A stretch of DNA of 64,000 nucleotides from Bacillota bacterium (GTDB lineage: Bacteria > Bacillota > SHA-98 > UBA4971). The notes under the pieces were generated by a model. It did no database searches, was not told the DNA's origin, and saw only the letters and a list, made by a program, of their open reading frames with translations. The DNA lies in assembly GCA_030024085.1 (NCBI GenBank), contig JASEJE010000016.1, positions 1-64,000 on the forward strand, written 5' to 3'. The position numbers and the translations under genes are program-made. This document shows positions 19,001-26,972 of the stretch, in pieces. How positions within the stretch are numbered: position 1 is the stretch's first letter; each line of letters begins with the position of its first letter.

Positions 19001-21162
19001 ACCTCGCGAAGCTGCCTGTACGCATCCCGGACGATCTCATAAGCGCCGGGGCTGCCACCTTCGATGGCAAGGTCACCGGCGACTTGAAGACCCCCCGCGT
19101 CGAGGGGTGGGTTTCCGCAACCAACGTGGTTTTCAGAAACGTCCTGCTTCGGGGCGTCGCAGGCACGGTGAAGATGGATAGGAAGAAGATCGAGCTTTCG
19201 CCGCTTGCCATCCACGACGGAAGCGGCGATGCCGTGTTGACCGGCACCATCACGCCCGAGGCGAATGGGACCGCAAAAGGTGCCATCGAGCTCGAAATGG
19301 AAGCAAAGGGGCTTGGTCTCCGCACCGCCATGGATCTCGTGCAGCCGGGCTACAACGCTGACATCACGGGAAAGGTCAGCGGCACCGTCGTGCTCCGGGG
19401 GAGCATGGCGAGGCCCGATGTGGACATCGCGCTTCAGGCATCAGGCCTGAGCGTTGCAGGGGTGGCTTTTGCAAGCGCCGCCATCGATGCGAGGGCAACG
19501 GCGGGTGACGTCGAACTGCGCGTCCTGAGGCTTCGCCAGGAAGGCGGCGGCTACCTCGAGGCGAGCGGGACCTCGAGGCATGGCGGCGCCATCTCGTTCA
19601 TGGCATCCGCAAGGGGGTTCAACGCGGGTGTGCTGGCGAGCCTGCTCGGCGCCGGGTACTCCGTGAGTGGCACGCTCGACCTCGCGGCAAAGATCGAGGG
19701 TACGTCCGCGGACCCGACCGCCACTGTCGCCATGCAGCTCACAGAGGGCGCGGTGGAGCGGGTGAAGTTCGACACGATCACAGCGAGGATGGGCTTCCGG
19801 GGCGGGACGATAACGATCGAAGAGGGTGAGATCGTCCAGGGCCGTCACAGGGCGAGTGTGGCAGGGAGACTCCCTCTTGCCGGGAGGCAACTCGCAGCCC
19901 TCGGCATCGCGCCGCCGAAGCGCCAGGAGCACCTGGACATCGCAATCAGCATGAAGGATGCCAGCCTGGTGCTGCTCATGATGATGTCCGACCAGATTGA
20001 GTGGGCCGAGGGTGCGATGAACGTGGACCTTCGTATCGCGGGAAGCCTCGATGCCCCGCAGCTTCGCGGGCACGTCATGGTGAGCGGGGGCACCGTGAAG
20101 CTGGCGCCGCTCGCGGATGCCCTGAAGGACATGAAGGGCACTGTAGTCTTCAGCGGCACCGAGGCATCCATCGAGGGATTCTCGTGCCGGCTCGGTGACG
20201 GCACGGTAGGTGCGTCCGGCAAGGTTGCTTTCGTGTCGGGCGAAGGTCCCAGACTGGACGTCAGGGTAAAGAGCGAGCGTGCCAGGGTCAACACGGAGTT
20301 GTTGCGGGCTCTCGTGGATGCGAGCCTCGCGGTGTACGGCCCTGCCGCGCGACCGCTCATCAGCGGCGATATCAAGCTGGCAAAGGCGGAGGTAGCACCA
20401 CCGTCAGGCCTCGGGAGCGCGTCGGTGCCATTCGATGCGGACCTTGCGCTTGGCGTGTCCACCGAGGGCGACCTCAGGGTGCGAACGAAGATCATGGACA
20501 TCCCGGCGTCCGGTAGCCTCGTGGTGGGCGGGAGCCTCAGAGAACCGACCCTGGCGGGCAGGGTGGAGGCCCACCGTGGGTGGTTTGCATACTTCGGCAA
20601 CGAGTTCACGGTGCGGGAGGCGGTGGCCGAGTTCCGCGAGGACGGCGGGCTCATGCCCCATCTCGACATCCAGGCCGAGACCCGTGCCGGGGATACCGCC
20701 GTATACCTCGCCCTGCGTGGGACGCCGTCCGGGGAACTCACCATGGATCTCACGTCGAGCCCTCCGAAAGGCCGCGATGAGATCCTGGCGCTCCTGAACT
20801 ACCCCGGCGCTCTCGCGAAGATCCTCGAGGGCGACGTGGAGGGTGCCATGAAAGAGGAGATCGTGCGCATATTCGACCAGGAGCTCAGGCTGCAGCTCGT
20901 GGGAGGCATAGAGAGGGCGTTCGAGGACGCGCTCTCGCTGGATGAGTTCCGGTTCCAGCGGAGCACGTCCAACGAGCTGACGCTCAGGGTCGGCAAGTAC
21001 GTGGTGGATGACCTCTACCTGAGCTACGAGAAGGGCTTCGGACCGCAATCCTCGGGGGTGCTGAGGTTCGATTACATGTATGGCCCGGGAGTGGTACTGA
21101 CCGGGAAATTCGACGAGCGGGGCATATACACGTTCGGCATCGAGGCCCGGCTGCGGTTCTGA
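13006..21162 (+). CDS. tamB: Giant TamB/DUF490-type translocation-assembly protein
   Basis: 2718 residues, about twice the length of Escherichia coli TamB. An N-terminal membrane anchor (about residues 9-27) is followed by AsmA/TamB-like beta-rich sequence. Around residues 600-1110 lie some ten tandem modules of about 43 residues (PGGI..WETE....DFEG.YPG...Y.G pattern). A Pro/Gly/Ala linker sits near 520-570 and an Ala/Asn/Thr/Asp linker near 1500-1580. The C-terminal region (about 2350-2718) is the DUF490 domain, with the GRVEAHRGWFAYFGNEFTV-type block and a final strand ending in phenylalanine. TamB-family proteins span the periplasm as a hydrophobic groove, working with BamA-type partners and in phospholipid transport to the outer membrane. 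bamA follows 129 bases downstream. Start ATG has GGGAGGG at 12991-12997. Confidence 0.92.
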   Translation: MHISPRNPRVIAAVSALALVAALFFFIYTHLHAIQVAALAKAHDLVQSALEEGLGREVTVGAITSGGLDSVVLADVVVPAGPGEGAGDPVLAAKQVIVKYSLLDVVFRRKPVVETITSVTLVEAVARAGRAPDGRLWPYGLVDISRLAPSGGGVGGFMGSVSVRDGRLEVSGVPGIDEPVVVKGINGAISFTGAGLAWRASAHGGPKDELRLAVTGTFDAPQGAFACDATASGAVPADLLDIVRRILDERPDLVGRTGEGAGREVLAWLGAAGKAELGGGKVQVDIHVRPGQDGGRLVRGEVSLAETRLSVKDPAPGVESIQGVINLASEFQVDQAGFSCQGKGSASVGSAQCDGSAVGLGRFEADGRAVVDFWQRAGDDLCIEGRADLSTPGLSMSDAVRAALASAVGGAADSGTVKVEGPLHVSLAFAGRASKGVDVRGKVAMAGGQVLLQDIAPEIARLEGDVGWEVEFTRDAKGVFTYAGKVQTTRSSVETGLIADTGGFTGAVSATFTFSGATGSGPTPALTPALVPAPTATPGGGAESDPGEAGGAAGGPGPGAGSGGHGDGAGGRPAGVSIAMIPAFSGQVTILSGTVRMTRPAVGLTSARGAVTGSVSISGGGASAAAEYSGTLRFAGASLAMARPEAGLRSFETGASGSVEFDGRFPGKARFQGSVDLEDGNVSAEISGGGVKSASGEAHTRGKVLFAGEFPGRIEYRGTVDASRGRLAMREGPGGLDLWETQAEGHADFEGKYPGSVRYAGALKMGRGRLAVKNGPSGIASWETETGGRVDFEGVYPGAVQYRGAADISRGRLLVEDGPGGIVSWETETAGHADFEGEYPGKASFEASCTFFDGAIAIANAPGGIASASGKVSGTAALSGSLPGDVKYSGHIDLADASVGLLDIPGGIRSLSCTAKVAADFNGSSSSGFGYSGTAELLSGQVTAEDMPGGIRSLKGPVSGSLGFKGTYPGTPGFEGTVSFKDADLAMGEIPGVVRSLSGRVTGEIGFRAKDGNVETYSGKATVGPATFVSDGVYPGVSTARGPVRLYVEFSSAGAAGGVGAGGSAGGAARGAPGGEHLAYKGKATITGARLRGGRLFPGLVDIDGNVDSSFDFESTPEGVKYGGSAKVTSGKAVLGGEAVPGLERMEGDIVVSLDFQGVGGKTGTYSGKARLSGATLVAGEVATGVERIEGPASLDVAFSGGIGAGASYSGTVSVHDAAFRAAEIAPGMKSVTGRLSGDISFAGRPDKPVSYEGSADLTHASFAAGAVYPGIRELGGNGKAHLTFANTGASGMKGTAEITVSRGVLAHDAIGSRVEDIAAQVSVGENLIEIRGVTGRLGASKIEASGWLRPGKRVEIDLTLKSKDLALASLGKIEFAGEPAVLSGSAAVDLKLRGYYPGLQYGGRIALKGVTVKHPALDAPVRDISGVIALSGKKMTAESLKMTVAGLPAEVSGEITDPLDPRFDVTVSFADADIGRLVALFAPGASPRATPGTPTAGGDDGDGNRDAATGTNGTENVKDGSGTNEAKAANDARATNGAKDARATTDAKTSKDTRDANGASGASGASGADGADGANGVSGRGAITARLTGTTKELFVEGTADLRTLSFPIGGRAIAASRAKARFRYGEGALTLRQATAQVAGGEVAFEGVIVPGDGWPGAQRDAAAEALPSASPAVRITAELKGLSAAEVSPFLVPPDIAVSGTIDGNIVVAGGGPDGSAYSVAGSCRMAAGGVASDKADFAFTTLEASFRASDGRIAFDPLVVRGADGDIDARGTISLSQGGEVNLRAVVKGARLAKLARVAGYDGADGKLGFAGTISGKGSDLVIDGLADVEKGAIAGIGFDALTGRVRLSRSEVHLDSVSVRDGKASYLVSGKAGLDAAAGGSGLDLVVQIAGVPCRDVLSFAGAAGGLDLKGTLSGEVAVKGTAASPEAQGSVELSGGEMSGVKLDRADMEFAYAGGALRIARLAAKVGPADIAASGVVGKDGGLDLEASATGVDLAKLPVRIPDDLISAGAATFDGKVTGDLKTPRVEGWVSATNVVFRNVLLRGVAGTVKMDRKKIELSPLAIHDGSGDAVLTGTITPEANGTAKGAIELEMEAKGLGLRTAMDLVQPGYNADITGKVSGTVVLRGSMARPDVDIALQASGLSVAGVAFASAAIDARATAGDVELRVLRLRQEGGGYLEASGTSRHGGAISFMASARGFNAGVLASLLGAGYSVSGTLDLAAKIEGTSADPTATVAMQLTEGAVERVKFDTITARMGFRGGTITIEEGEIVQGRHRASVAGRLPLAGRQLAALGIAPPKRQEHLDIAISMKDASLVLLMMMSDQIEWAEGAMNVDLRIAGSLDAPQLRGHVMVSGGTVKLAPLADALKDMKGTVVFSGTEASIEGFSCRLGDGTVGASGKVAFVSGEGPRLDVRVKSERARVNTELLRALVDASLAVYGPAARPLISGDIKLAKAEVAPPSGLGSASVPFDADLALGVSTEGDLRVRTKIMDIPASGSLVVGGSLREPTLAGRVEAHRGWFAYFGNEFTVREAVAEFREDGGLMPHLDIQAETRAGDTAVYLALRGTPSGELTMDLTSSPPKGRDEILALLNYPGALAKILEGDVEGAMKEEIVRIFDQELRLQLVGGIERAFEDALSLDEFRFQRSTSNELTLRVGKYVVDDLYLSYEKGFGPQSSGVLRFDYMYGPGVVLTGKFDERGIYTFGIEARLRF
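14800..16250 (+). repeat. Tandem 43-residue (129-bp) modules inside tamB
   Basis: Module starts at 15208, 15337 and 15466 are exactly 129 bp apart; flanking modules are more diverged and of 43-45 residues. The consensus runs G-I-x-S-W-E-T-E-x-x-G-x-x-D-F-E-G-x-Y-P-G, then a Y-x-G strand and a G-R-L strand. The array implies expansion of the periplasm-spanning groove by duplication. Outer boundaries are approximate. Confidence 0.8.
17683..17727 (+). repeat. 9-bp tandem repeat encoding Ala-Ser/Asp-Gly
   Basis: GCAAGCGGT occurs three times (17683-17709) and GCAGACGGT twice (17710-17727), inside the low-complexity linker of tamB. Whole-codon units keep the frame, so length variation here would be tolerated. 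Confidence 0.85.
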
Positions 21163-21291
21163 AAAAGGTACCGTCGCTGGAACAGCCTGCTGGAGAGGAC
21201 AATAATTGCATGGCCGGTTGGGAAGGATTTACGTTGAATGGGTCGAAATAGACAACGTTCTCGCGTGCGGCAACGAAGAGGAGGGACGAAC

Positions 21292-23073
21292 GTGAACCAC
21301 ATTTCCGGGCTCCGCGCCAAGAAACGCGGCATGCTTCCCGTAGTGCTCGCCGCACTGGTGGTTGCGATGACCGCAAGCTTCACCACTGCCGGTGCGTTCG
21401 CGCAGGTCCCGTCGGGCCAGAAGGTCGTCGCGGTGGAGATCGATGGCCTCAAGAGTGTCCCGGAGGAGACCGTAATGGAAGTCGTGAAGGTGAAGGTAGG
21501 CGACACGCTGACGGAGGAAGCGGTCAGGTCAGACATGCAGGCCATCAATGACCTTGGCCTGTTCTTCAACGTGTCTGCCAGGTTCCACCCGCACCTGGGC
21601 GGGATAAGGCTGGTGTACGAGGTCGTCGAGAACCCCAGGGTGAAGAGCGTCGCGTTCCAGGGCAACGAGGCCGTCACCACCGACAAGCTGGAGCTTCTCG
21701 TGAGCATAAAGCCGGGGGAGATCCTGAACCTAAAGAAGCTCAACGGCGACCTGGAACGGATACTCAAGTACTATTACAACGAGGGCTACTCCGCCAGGAT
21801 CAAGGATGTGAACATCTCCGAGCAGGGCGACGTCACGATAGTCCTGGAGGAGCTGCGGGTGAGCGATATCAAGATCGAGGGGATCAAGAAGACGAAGGAG
21901 TACGTCATCCGCAGGCAGATCACGGTGAAGCTCGGCGAGCTGCTCAACGTGAACAAGCTGCGTGAAGACCAGCGGAGGCTCGGGACCCTCGGCATCTTCG
22001 AGAGCGTTGACATCAAGCTCGACCTCGATGAGACGAAAAAGGGCTACATAGTCACCTACGTCGTCAAGGAGGCCAAGACGGGCAGCGCCGCGCTGGGTGC
22101 GGGCTGGAGCTCGGCCGAGGGGTTCATCGGGTACATCGAGCTTGCCGAGGACAACTTCCTCGGGAGGCAGCAGCGGGTCAACATAAACTGGCAGTTCGGC
22201 GGCGGCCGCAACTCGTACGAGCTTGGGTTCTACGACCCGTGGCTCGACAGCCGGCGCACGTCGTTCGGTCTCAACCTCTACAACCGGACGTCGCGGGTGG
22301 AGAGGAACTGGGACGCAGAGCGGTATGAGTCGATAGGAGGAACGGTGGACAACCCGGAGAAGGTGAAGTACAGCGAGCAGCGGAGGGGCGGCAGCGTGTC
22401 AGTGGGGCGGCCGCTCAACCTGGACACCCGGGTGTCGCTTACGCTCAGGATCGACGCGACGAAGCTGACCCCCTTGCCGGGGGAGGGAGAAACCCAGGCA
22501 GGATGGGCGTGGCTGCCCGGCAAGGACCCGAGCGGCGAGACCAGGAGCCTTACCCTCGCGCTCGTCAACGACACCCGCGACCACTATATGAACCCGAAGA
22601 GCGGCAGCCTCAAGCGGGTGTCCGCCGAGATGGCCGGGGGAATCCTCGGCGGCGACTACACGTTCGGGAAGTACCAGGCAGAGGGTAGCGTATACCGCGA
22701 GGTCCTCCGCAACCAGGTGGTCGCGTTGCATCTTGCTGCGGGGCTGTCCACCGGGACGTTGCCGCCGCACGAGCAGTACCGTATCGGCGGCGCGGAATCC
22801 TTGCGCGGCTATGACTACGGCGAGTTCTACGGGGATAAGATGGTCCTCGCGAATGCGGAGTACAGGTTCCAGATCATCAAGGGCCTGCAGGGCGTGGTGT
22901 TCGCCGACAGCGGGGCGACATGGCTCAAGGACGACTCGATGAGCCTCGCTGACTTCTCGACCGGCGCCGGCGTGGGTGTGCGTATCGACACGCCCATAGG
23001 GATGCTGCGGATTGACTACGGCGTAGGCAAGAAGGGCGGCCAGGCGTACTTCAGCTTCGGTCAGATGTTCTAA
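21292..23073 (+). CDS. bamA: BamA/Omp85 outer-membrane protein assembly factor
   Basis: 593 residues. A Sec signal peptide (about 12-36, ending AFAQ) precedes roughly three POTRA domains (KVVAVEIDGLKSVPEETV; PRVKSVAFQGNEAVTTDKL; DIKIEGIKKTKEYVIRRQI) and a C-terminal 16-strand barrel starting near TGSAALGAGWSS. The lid-loop motif appears as SLRGYDYGEF (about residue 503), and the protein ends in an aromatic-terminated strand (YFSFGQMF). It inserts beta-barrel proteins into the outer membrane. A GTG at 21292 with GAGGAGGGA at 21278-21286 is preferred; an in-frame ATG at 21238 has no such site. Neighbours tamB, ompH and lpxD form a classic outer-membrane block, and this gene is strong evidence for a diderm envelope. 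Fewer POTRA domains than the five of Escherichia coli. Confidence 0.95.
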   Translation: MNHISGLRAKKRGMLPVVLAALVVAMTASFTTAGAFAQVPSGQKVVAVEIDGLKSVPEETVMEVVKVKVGDTLTEEAVRSDMQAINDLGLFFNVSARFHPHLGGIRLVYEVVENPRVKSVAFQGNEAVTTDKLELLVSIKPGEILNLKKLNGDLERILKYYYNEGYSARIKDVNISEQGDVTIVLEELRVSDIKIEGIKKTKEYVIRRQITVKLGELLNVNKLREDQRRLGTLGIFESVDIKLDLDETKKGYIVTYVVKEAKTGSAALGAGWSSAEGFIGYIELAEDNFLGRQQRVNINWQFGGGRNSYELGFYDPWLDSRRTSFGLNLYNRTSRVERNWDAERYESIGGTVDNPEKVKYSEQRRGGSVSVGRPLNLDTRVSLTLRIDATKLTPLPGEGETQAGWAWLPGKDPSGETRSLTLALVNDTRDHYMNPKSGSLKRVSAEMAGGILGGDYTFGKYQAEGSVYREVLRNQVVALHLAAGLSTGTLPPHEQYRIGGAESLRGYDYGEFYGDKMVLANAEYRFQIIKGLQGVVFADSGATWLKDDSMSLADFSTGAGVGVRIDTPIGMLRIDYGVGKKGGQAYFSFGQMF

Positions 23074-23088
23074 AGTAGTGCGTTTCCG

Positions 23089-23112
23089 CCCGGGCCTGTG
23101 GAAGTGCCCGGG
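23089..23112 (+). terminator. Hairpin after bamA
   Basis: CCCGGGC at 23089-23095 pairs with GCCCGGG at 23106-23112 around a 10-base loop, 16 bases after the bamA stop. There is no T-run, so terminator strength is doubtful; the strong promoter just downstream makes some separation of transcripts plausible. Confidence 0.4.
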
Positions 23113-23213
23113 GCGTCGCAGGGCCTCTCCAGATCTGCTGTGAACGCGCCAGGCTGCTGCCAAAGTGGCATGCACTTGGAAGCAGGAGAGGGCGAGATCG
23201 TCGGGGGAGGTCC

Positions 23214-23242
23214 TTGCGACGCAAGGGTGGCATTGCTATAAT
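23214..23242 (+). promoter_or_regulatory. Near-consensus sigma-A promoter for ompH
   Basis: TTGCGA (23214-23219), a 17-base spacer and a perfect TATAAT (23237-23242) preceded by TG one base upstream, i.e. an extended -10. Expected transcription start is near 23249, giving an ~80-base leader before the ompH ATG. This is the best housekeeping promoter seen in the window. Confidence 0.8.
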
Positions 23243-23329
23243 GGGCATGTCCCGACCGGACGGTTTTCTCCGGGCGCCCTCCGGGAGGAGGATGCCACCA
23301 TCGCTGAAAGGCTGAAAGGATGGATAGAG

Positions 23330-23878
23330 ATGCTCAAGAGCTCGACAACGAAGGTGCTGGGGCTGATGGTGATTGCGGTGGCTGCGGTCGCCGTTATCGT
23401 GAGCCTCAACGGGTCCTCGGTTTCACGTGCCGCGGGCGAGTCGCCTGTAGTGGGGTTCATCTATTCGCCACGGATAATCGCCGCCGTGGAAGGCTCGCAG
23501 GAGTATGCGAAGGCGAGAAAGACCTACGAGGACTTCGCCGCGAAGCTGCAGAAGGATTATGAGTCGCAGGCCGAGGGGATGGACGATCAGACCAAGAGGA
23601 ACAAGCTGGCCGAACTCAGTCAAAAGCTCGCCGCAAAGCAGGTCGATCTCAACAAGCCTTTCCAGGACAAGATCCAGAAAGCCATAGAGGAGGTTGCAAA
23701 GAGCGAGGGCGTCTCAATCGTCCTCAGCCAGCGGGTGGAGTTCGAGGCGTTCGTGCCGGTGCGCGACAAGAACGAGAAGATCGTCGACTCCCAGCCCGCC
23801 CCGGTGTCCCTGCCGATCGTCGTGACCGGCGGCAAAGACCTCACCGACATCGTCATAAAGAAACTCGGCGTGAAGTAG
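23330..23878 (+). CDS. ompH: OmpH/Skp-family periplasmic chaperone
   Basis: 182 residues. An N-terminal signal/anchor (about residues 8-35) is followed by VVGFIYSPRIIAAVEGSQEYAKA, the usual OmpH opening strand, then a long charged coiled coil (about 60-125) and a C-terminal strand region ending DLTDIVIKKLGVK. Skp-like trimers hold unfolded outer-membrane proteins in the periplasm on the way to BamA. ATG at 23330 is chosen because it lies downstream of a near-consensus promoter at 23214-23242; the frame is open upstream, but that part overlaps the promoter. The C-terminal part carries an insert (VEFEAFVPVRDKNEKIVDSQ) not usual in short Skp proteins. It sits between bamA and a second coiled-coil exported protein. 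Confidence 0.88.
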   Translation: MLKSSTTKVLGLMVIAVAAVAVIVSLNGSSVSRAAGESPVVGFIYSPRIIAAVEGSQEYAKARKTYEDFAAKLQKDYESQAEGMDDQTKRNKLAELSQKLAAKQVDLNKPFQDKIQKAIEEVAKSEGVSIVLSQRVEFEAFVPVRDKNEKIVDSQPAPVSLPIVVTGGKDLTDIVIKKLGVK

Positions 23879-23981
23879 GCCTGCCGGTCCTGCGATACCG
23901 ACACTCCTTGAGTTTCTTCCATGTTACTATAGCCAAGCGGGCGGCCGCGAGCGCGGCCCGCCCGCCGGTGGCGGTGGTCTC

Positions 23982-25673
23982 ATGAAGCGGATGACCCTTG
24001 TTACAATTGCGCTGCTCGGGGTGCTTGCCGTGGTGACCGTCAAGTTGCCCTCGGCGATCCTCGGCCCAGGGCCCGGGATCGAAGGGCACGACAGCGCAGC
24101 TGCGGTCAAGGGGAGTTCGCCTGTTTCTTTTCGGGGCCTCCCGAACATCTCCCCGCTGGTCATCAAGAGGGGAGACCCCTCGCTCCCCGCGACCTTCGCG
24201 CCCCTGTCCACCGCCCGCCCAGGCCCGGGCCAGGCCGTGCCTCAGAACGTTCACATAGCGGAGGCAAGTGAGGATGCAGGTCGGCCTGTGCCGGCCGCCC
24301 CGGTGCCCGAGATGGACCTGGGGATCTCCCCCGATATGCGGGCGGCAGGCAAGCCTGGCAGCGGCCTGGAGATACGCGATGTTGCAAGGTCCGACGGGGC
24401 CGTCCCCGGGCTCGTGTCGTCCGATCCGGTTTCCGGCTCCGCGCCCGGTTCCGGTTCCGGTGTTGAGTCCGACTCCGACTCCTGCCCCGGCCCCGATTTC
24501 GGCTCCGGCTCCGGCTCCGGCTCCAGCTCCGGATCCCGCTCTCGTTCGTCCGCCCCGGCTGCCGGGGCGCCGCCCGAGACCCCGACTGCCCCAGGTGGCG
24601 TGATGGACGGCGGCGGGGTGCGCCACGGTTTCGTCGTGCTGGACGAGGCTGTAAGGAGACATCCGCTGTGGGCGGAACTTGCCTCCGTGGAGCAGGAGAT
24701 GGACGCGTGCAAGGCGGAGTGGCAGCGGGAGGTGGACGCCTCCTGCCTGACCCAGGAGGATATCGACAGGTGCTACGCGGCCGCTGAGAGGCTGCTTCTG
24801 GTGCCGGTGGCCCGCGGGGGCAGCAGCGGCAGGGACGGCGGCGACGGCGACGGTGACGCCAGCGCGGCGTACGCCGGAACGCTCGTGAAGAGGCTCAAGG
24901 AGATGGAGGCGCGGCTTCGGAATGAGGCCGAAAGGCGCGTGGAGGCGCATGCAGGCGAGGTCAGTGCAAGGCTCGAGGATGATCTCTACGCTGAGAGGGC
25001 CAGGCTGAACCGCGAGTTCGATGAGTTCAAGGAGAAGACGCTGAAGGAGTATTACCTGTCGCTCTTCAACACGCAGGCTAGGCTGAAGCTCCTCAAGCTG
25101 CCCGAGGAAGAGCGCAGGGCCTTGCAGGAGAAGCTTGCGAAACTCACAGTGGAGATGGAGATGAAGATCGACGCGAAGGCTAGGGAGAACGATGCGGCCT
25201 TCGCGGCATACGCGGAGAAGAGGCGCGCTGAGGCCGAGGCGGATGCCGCGGCGTTCCGGAACAGGGAGGAGCAGGAGCTATCCGGAAAGCTTGCCGGTGA
25301 GCGGGCGAGGCTGGAGAAGAGCCTTGCCGGGCTTTTGAGCGCGACTGATCTGTCGCTGCGGGAGGACGCCCAGGCGTGGTGCGACGAGGCCGTCAGGCGG
25401 GCCAGGACGGAGCTTGCCGCAAGGCGGGATCGGATCGCGAGGGACTTTGCAGCAAAGGAAGAGGCATTCACCGAAAAGTACACGAAGCTACAGCAGCGGC
25501 GCGACGCGCTGTACAGGACCGTCTGCGACGACATCCGGGCAGCCGCTCGCGAGCTCGAGGTAGCTGCGGCCATGAAGGTGAGCGTCCTGGAGCGCGGCGC
25601 AAAGCGGCCAGCAGGCACAGGTGAAGACGAGGACGTCACCGAAAGGGTGCTGGCCATCATCCGCAACCGATGA
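23982..25673 (+). CDS. Exported coiled-coil protein of unknown function between ompH and lpxD
   Basis: 563 residues, no family recognised with confidence. An N-terminal signal/anchor (residues 4-24) is followed by a Pro/Ala-rich stretch and a Ser-Gly/Ser-Asp low-complexity linker (about 145-190, encoded by GGCTCC/GGTTCC-like repeats at 24430-24540). FVVLDEAVRRHPLWAELASVEQEM (about 215-240) resembles the start of OmpH-like helices, and about 300-530 is a nearly continuous, strongly charged coiled coil rich in Glu, Ala, Arg and Lys. Length and anchoring suggest a periplasmic holdase or a spacer tethering layers of the envelope; the location between ompH and lpxD supports an outer-membrane role. 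This is inference from composition and context only. Start ATG is at the first Met before the signal. Confidence 0.75.
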   Translation: MKRMTLVTIALLGVLAVVTVKLPSAILGPGPGIEGHDSAAAVKGSSPVSFRGLPNISPLVIKRGDPSLPATFAPLSTARPGPGQAVPQNVHIAEASEDAGRPVPAAPVPEMDLGISPDMRAAGKPGSGLEIRDVARSDGAVPGLVSSDPVSGSAPGSGSGVESDSDSCPGPDFGSGSGSGSSSGSRSRSSAPAAGAPPETPTAPGGVMDGGGVRHGFVVLDEAVRRHPLWAELASVEQEMDACKAEWQREVDASCLTQEDIDRCYAAAERLLLVPVARGGSSGRDGGDGDGDASAAYAGTLVKRLKEMEARLRNEAERRVEAHAGEVSARLEDDLYAERARLNREFDEFKEKTLKEYYLSLFNTQARLKLLKLPEEERRALQEKLAKLTVEMEMKIDAKARENDAAFAAYAEKRRAEAEADAAAFRNREEQELSGKLAGERARLEKSLAGLLSATDLSLREDAQAWCDEAVRRARTELAARRDRIARDFAAKEEAFTEKYTKLQQRRDALYRTVCDDIRAAARELEVAAAMKVSVLERGAKRPAGTGEDEDVTERVLAIIRNR

Positions 25674-25937
25674 ATGCAGGGCACAGATGGCTGCCACCAT
25701 TTCAGGGGCTGCCGGGGTCACGCTCCGTGCGTGGCTGGCGCGCCTGCGGCGCACCTCGTCGGAATCGGCGCCCGACCGGCCAGGTCTTCAATGCCCCGTC
25801 GCGTAATGGCTGGTCTCGAACGGACCGCCGGATCGACGCGGATTTGCGAATCTGTGCCCTGACTGCGTCGGGGTGATGCGGTGGCAGCGGAAGGGCTCCG
25901 GATTGCTCCAGATCTCGGGGCGGGAGAATCGGGCGAG

Positions 25938-26972
25938 ATGCGAAACAGGTGGACCCTTGGAGAACTTGCCAGGATGGTCGCGGGGGAGCTTGTAGGCGAC
26001 CCCGACCTTTGCATAACGGGGGTCTCCTCCATCGAAGCGGCGGGCCCCGGCGATATGACGTTTGCCGACGATGCGAAGAAAGCTCGAGTCGCAGCAGCCG
26101 GCGAGGCTGGGGCGGTGGTTGTGCCCCCAGGGGCGGACCTTGCGGGAAAGCCGGGTGTCGTCGTCGACAACCCGAGGCTCGCGTTTGCGAGGATCCTGGC
26201 GGCTTTCGAGCCGGAGGGGAGCGTTCCCGCGGAGGGGATCGACCCGCGCAGCGCTGTCCATCCAGGTGCCACCGTCCTCGGTGGCGCGCGGATCGGGCCG
26301 CACGTCACCGTCGAAGACGGCGCGACCATTGGGGAAGGCGTCGTGCTCTATCCGGGCGTATACGTCGGGCGCGATGCGAAGGTAGGCGCGGCGACAGTCC
26401 TGTATCCCAACGTGGTTGTGAGAGAGCGGGTCGTTATCGGCCGGAACGTCATCATCCACCCCGGGGCGGTCATAGGTGCCGACGGCTTTGGCTATGTGGA
26501 ATCCGGTGGGGTGCATCACAAGATCCCTCAGATAGGTACGGTCGTCATCGAGGACGACGTTGAGATCGGAGCAGGCGCCTGCGTGGACAGGGCCACAATG
26601 GGCGCGACCGTGATCGGCAGGCGAACGAAGATAGACAACCTGGTCCAGATCGGGCACAACGTGAAGGTGGGCGAGGACTGCATCATCGTCGGGCAGACAG
26701 GCGTGGGCGGGTCGAGCGAGATAGGTGCCTCATCAACCCTGGCAGGCGGGGTGGGGGTGAAGGACCACGTCAGGATCGGGCCAGGCACCGTGGTCGCGGC
26801 GCGCACCTTCGTGTGCGCCAACCTGCCGCCGGGGGCCTTCGTCTCCGGCAGCCCTGCTCGCCCGCACCGAGAGCAACTTGCCATTGAGGCGGCCGTGCGC
26901 AAGCTTCCCGAACTCCTGGAGCGCGTCCGCTCATTGGAGGCGAAGATCGAGGAGATCAAGCGCGATCGCTGA
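25938..26972 (+). CDS. lpxD: UDP-3-O-acylglucosamine N-acyltransferase
   Basis: Adds the second acyl chain in lipid A synthesis (acyl-ACP to UDP-3-O-acyl-GlcN) in the cytoplasm. 344 residues, the family length. N-terminal uridine-binding domain (WTLGELARMVAGELVGDPD; ITGVSSIEAAGPGDMTF), then a left-handed beta-helix of hexapeptide repeats (about 100-310) and a C-terminal helix pair. DGFGY...HHKIPQIG and NLVQIGHNVKVG are LpxD signatures; His240 corresponds to the catalytic histidine. ATG at 25938 matches family starts; a GTG at 25881 is an alternative without resemblance in its extra residues. Presence of lpxD implies lipid A-type LPS, although no other lpx gene is in this window, so the rest must lie elsewhere. 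Confidence 0.95.
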   Translation: MRNRWTLGELARMVAGELVGDPDLCITGVSSIEAAGPGDMTFADDAKKARVAAAGEAGAVVVPPGADLAGKPGVVVDNPRLAFARILAAFEPEGSVPAEGIDPRSAVHPGATVLGGARIGPHVTVEDGATIGEGVVLYPGVYVGRDAKVGAATVLYPNVVVRERVVIGRNVIIHPGAVIGADGFGYVESGGVHHKIPQIGTVVIEDDVEIGAGACVDRATMGATVIGRRTKIDNLVQIGHNVKVGEDCIIVGQTGVGGSSEIGASSTLAGGVGVKDHVRIGPGTVVAARTFVCANLPPGAFVSGSPARPHREQLAIEAAVRKLPELLERVRSLEAKIEEIKRDR

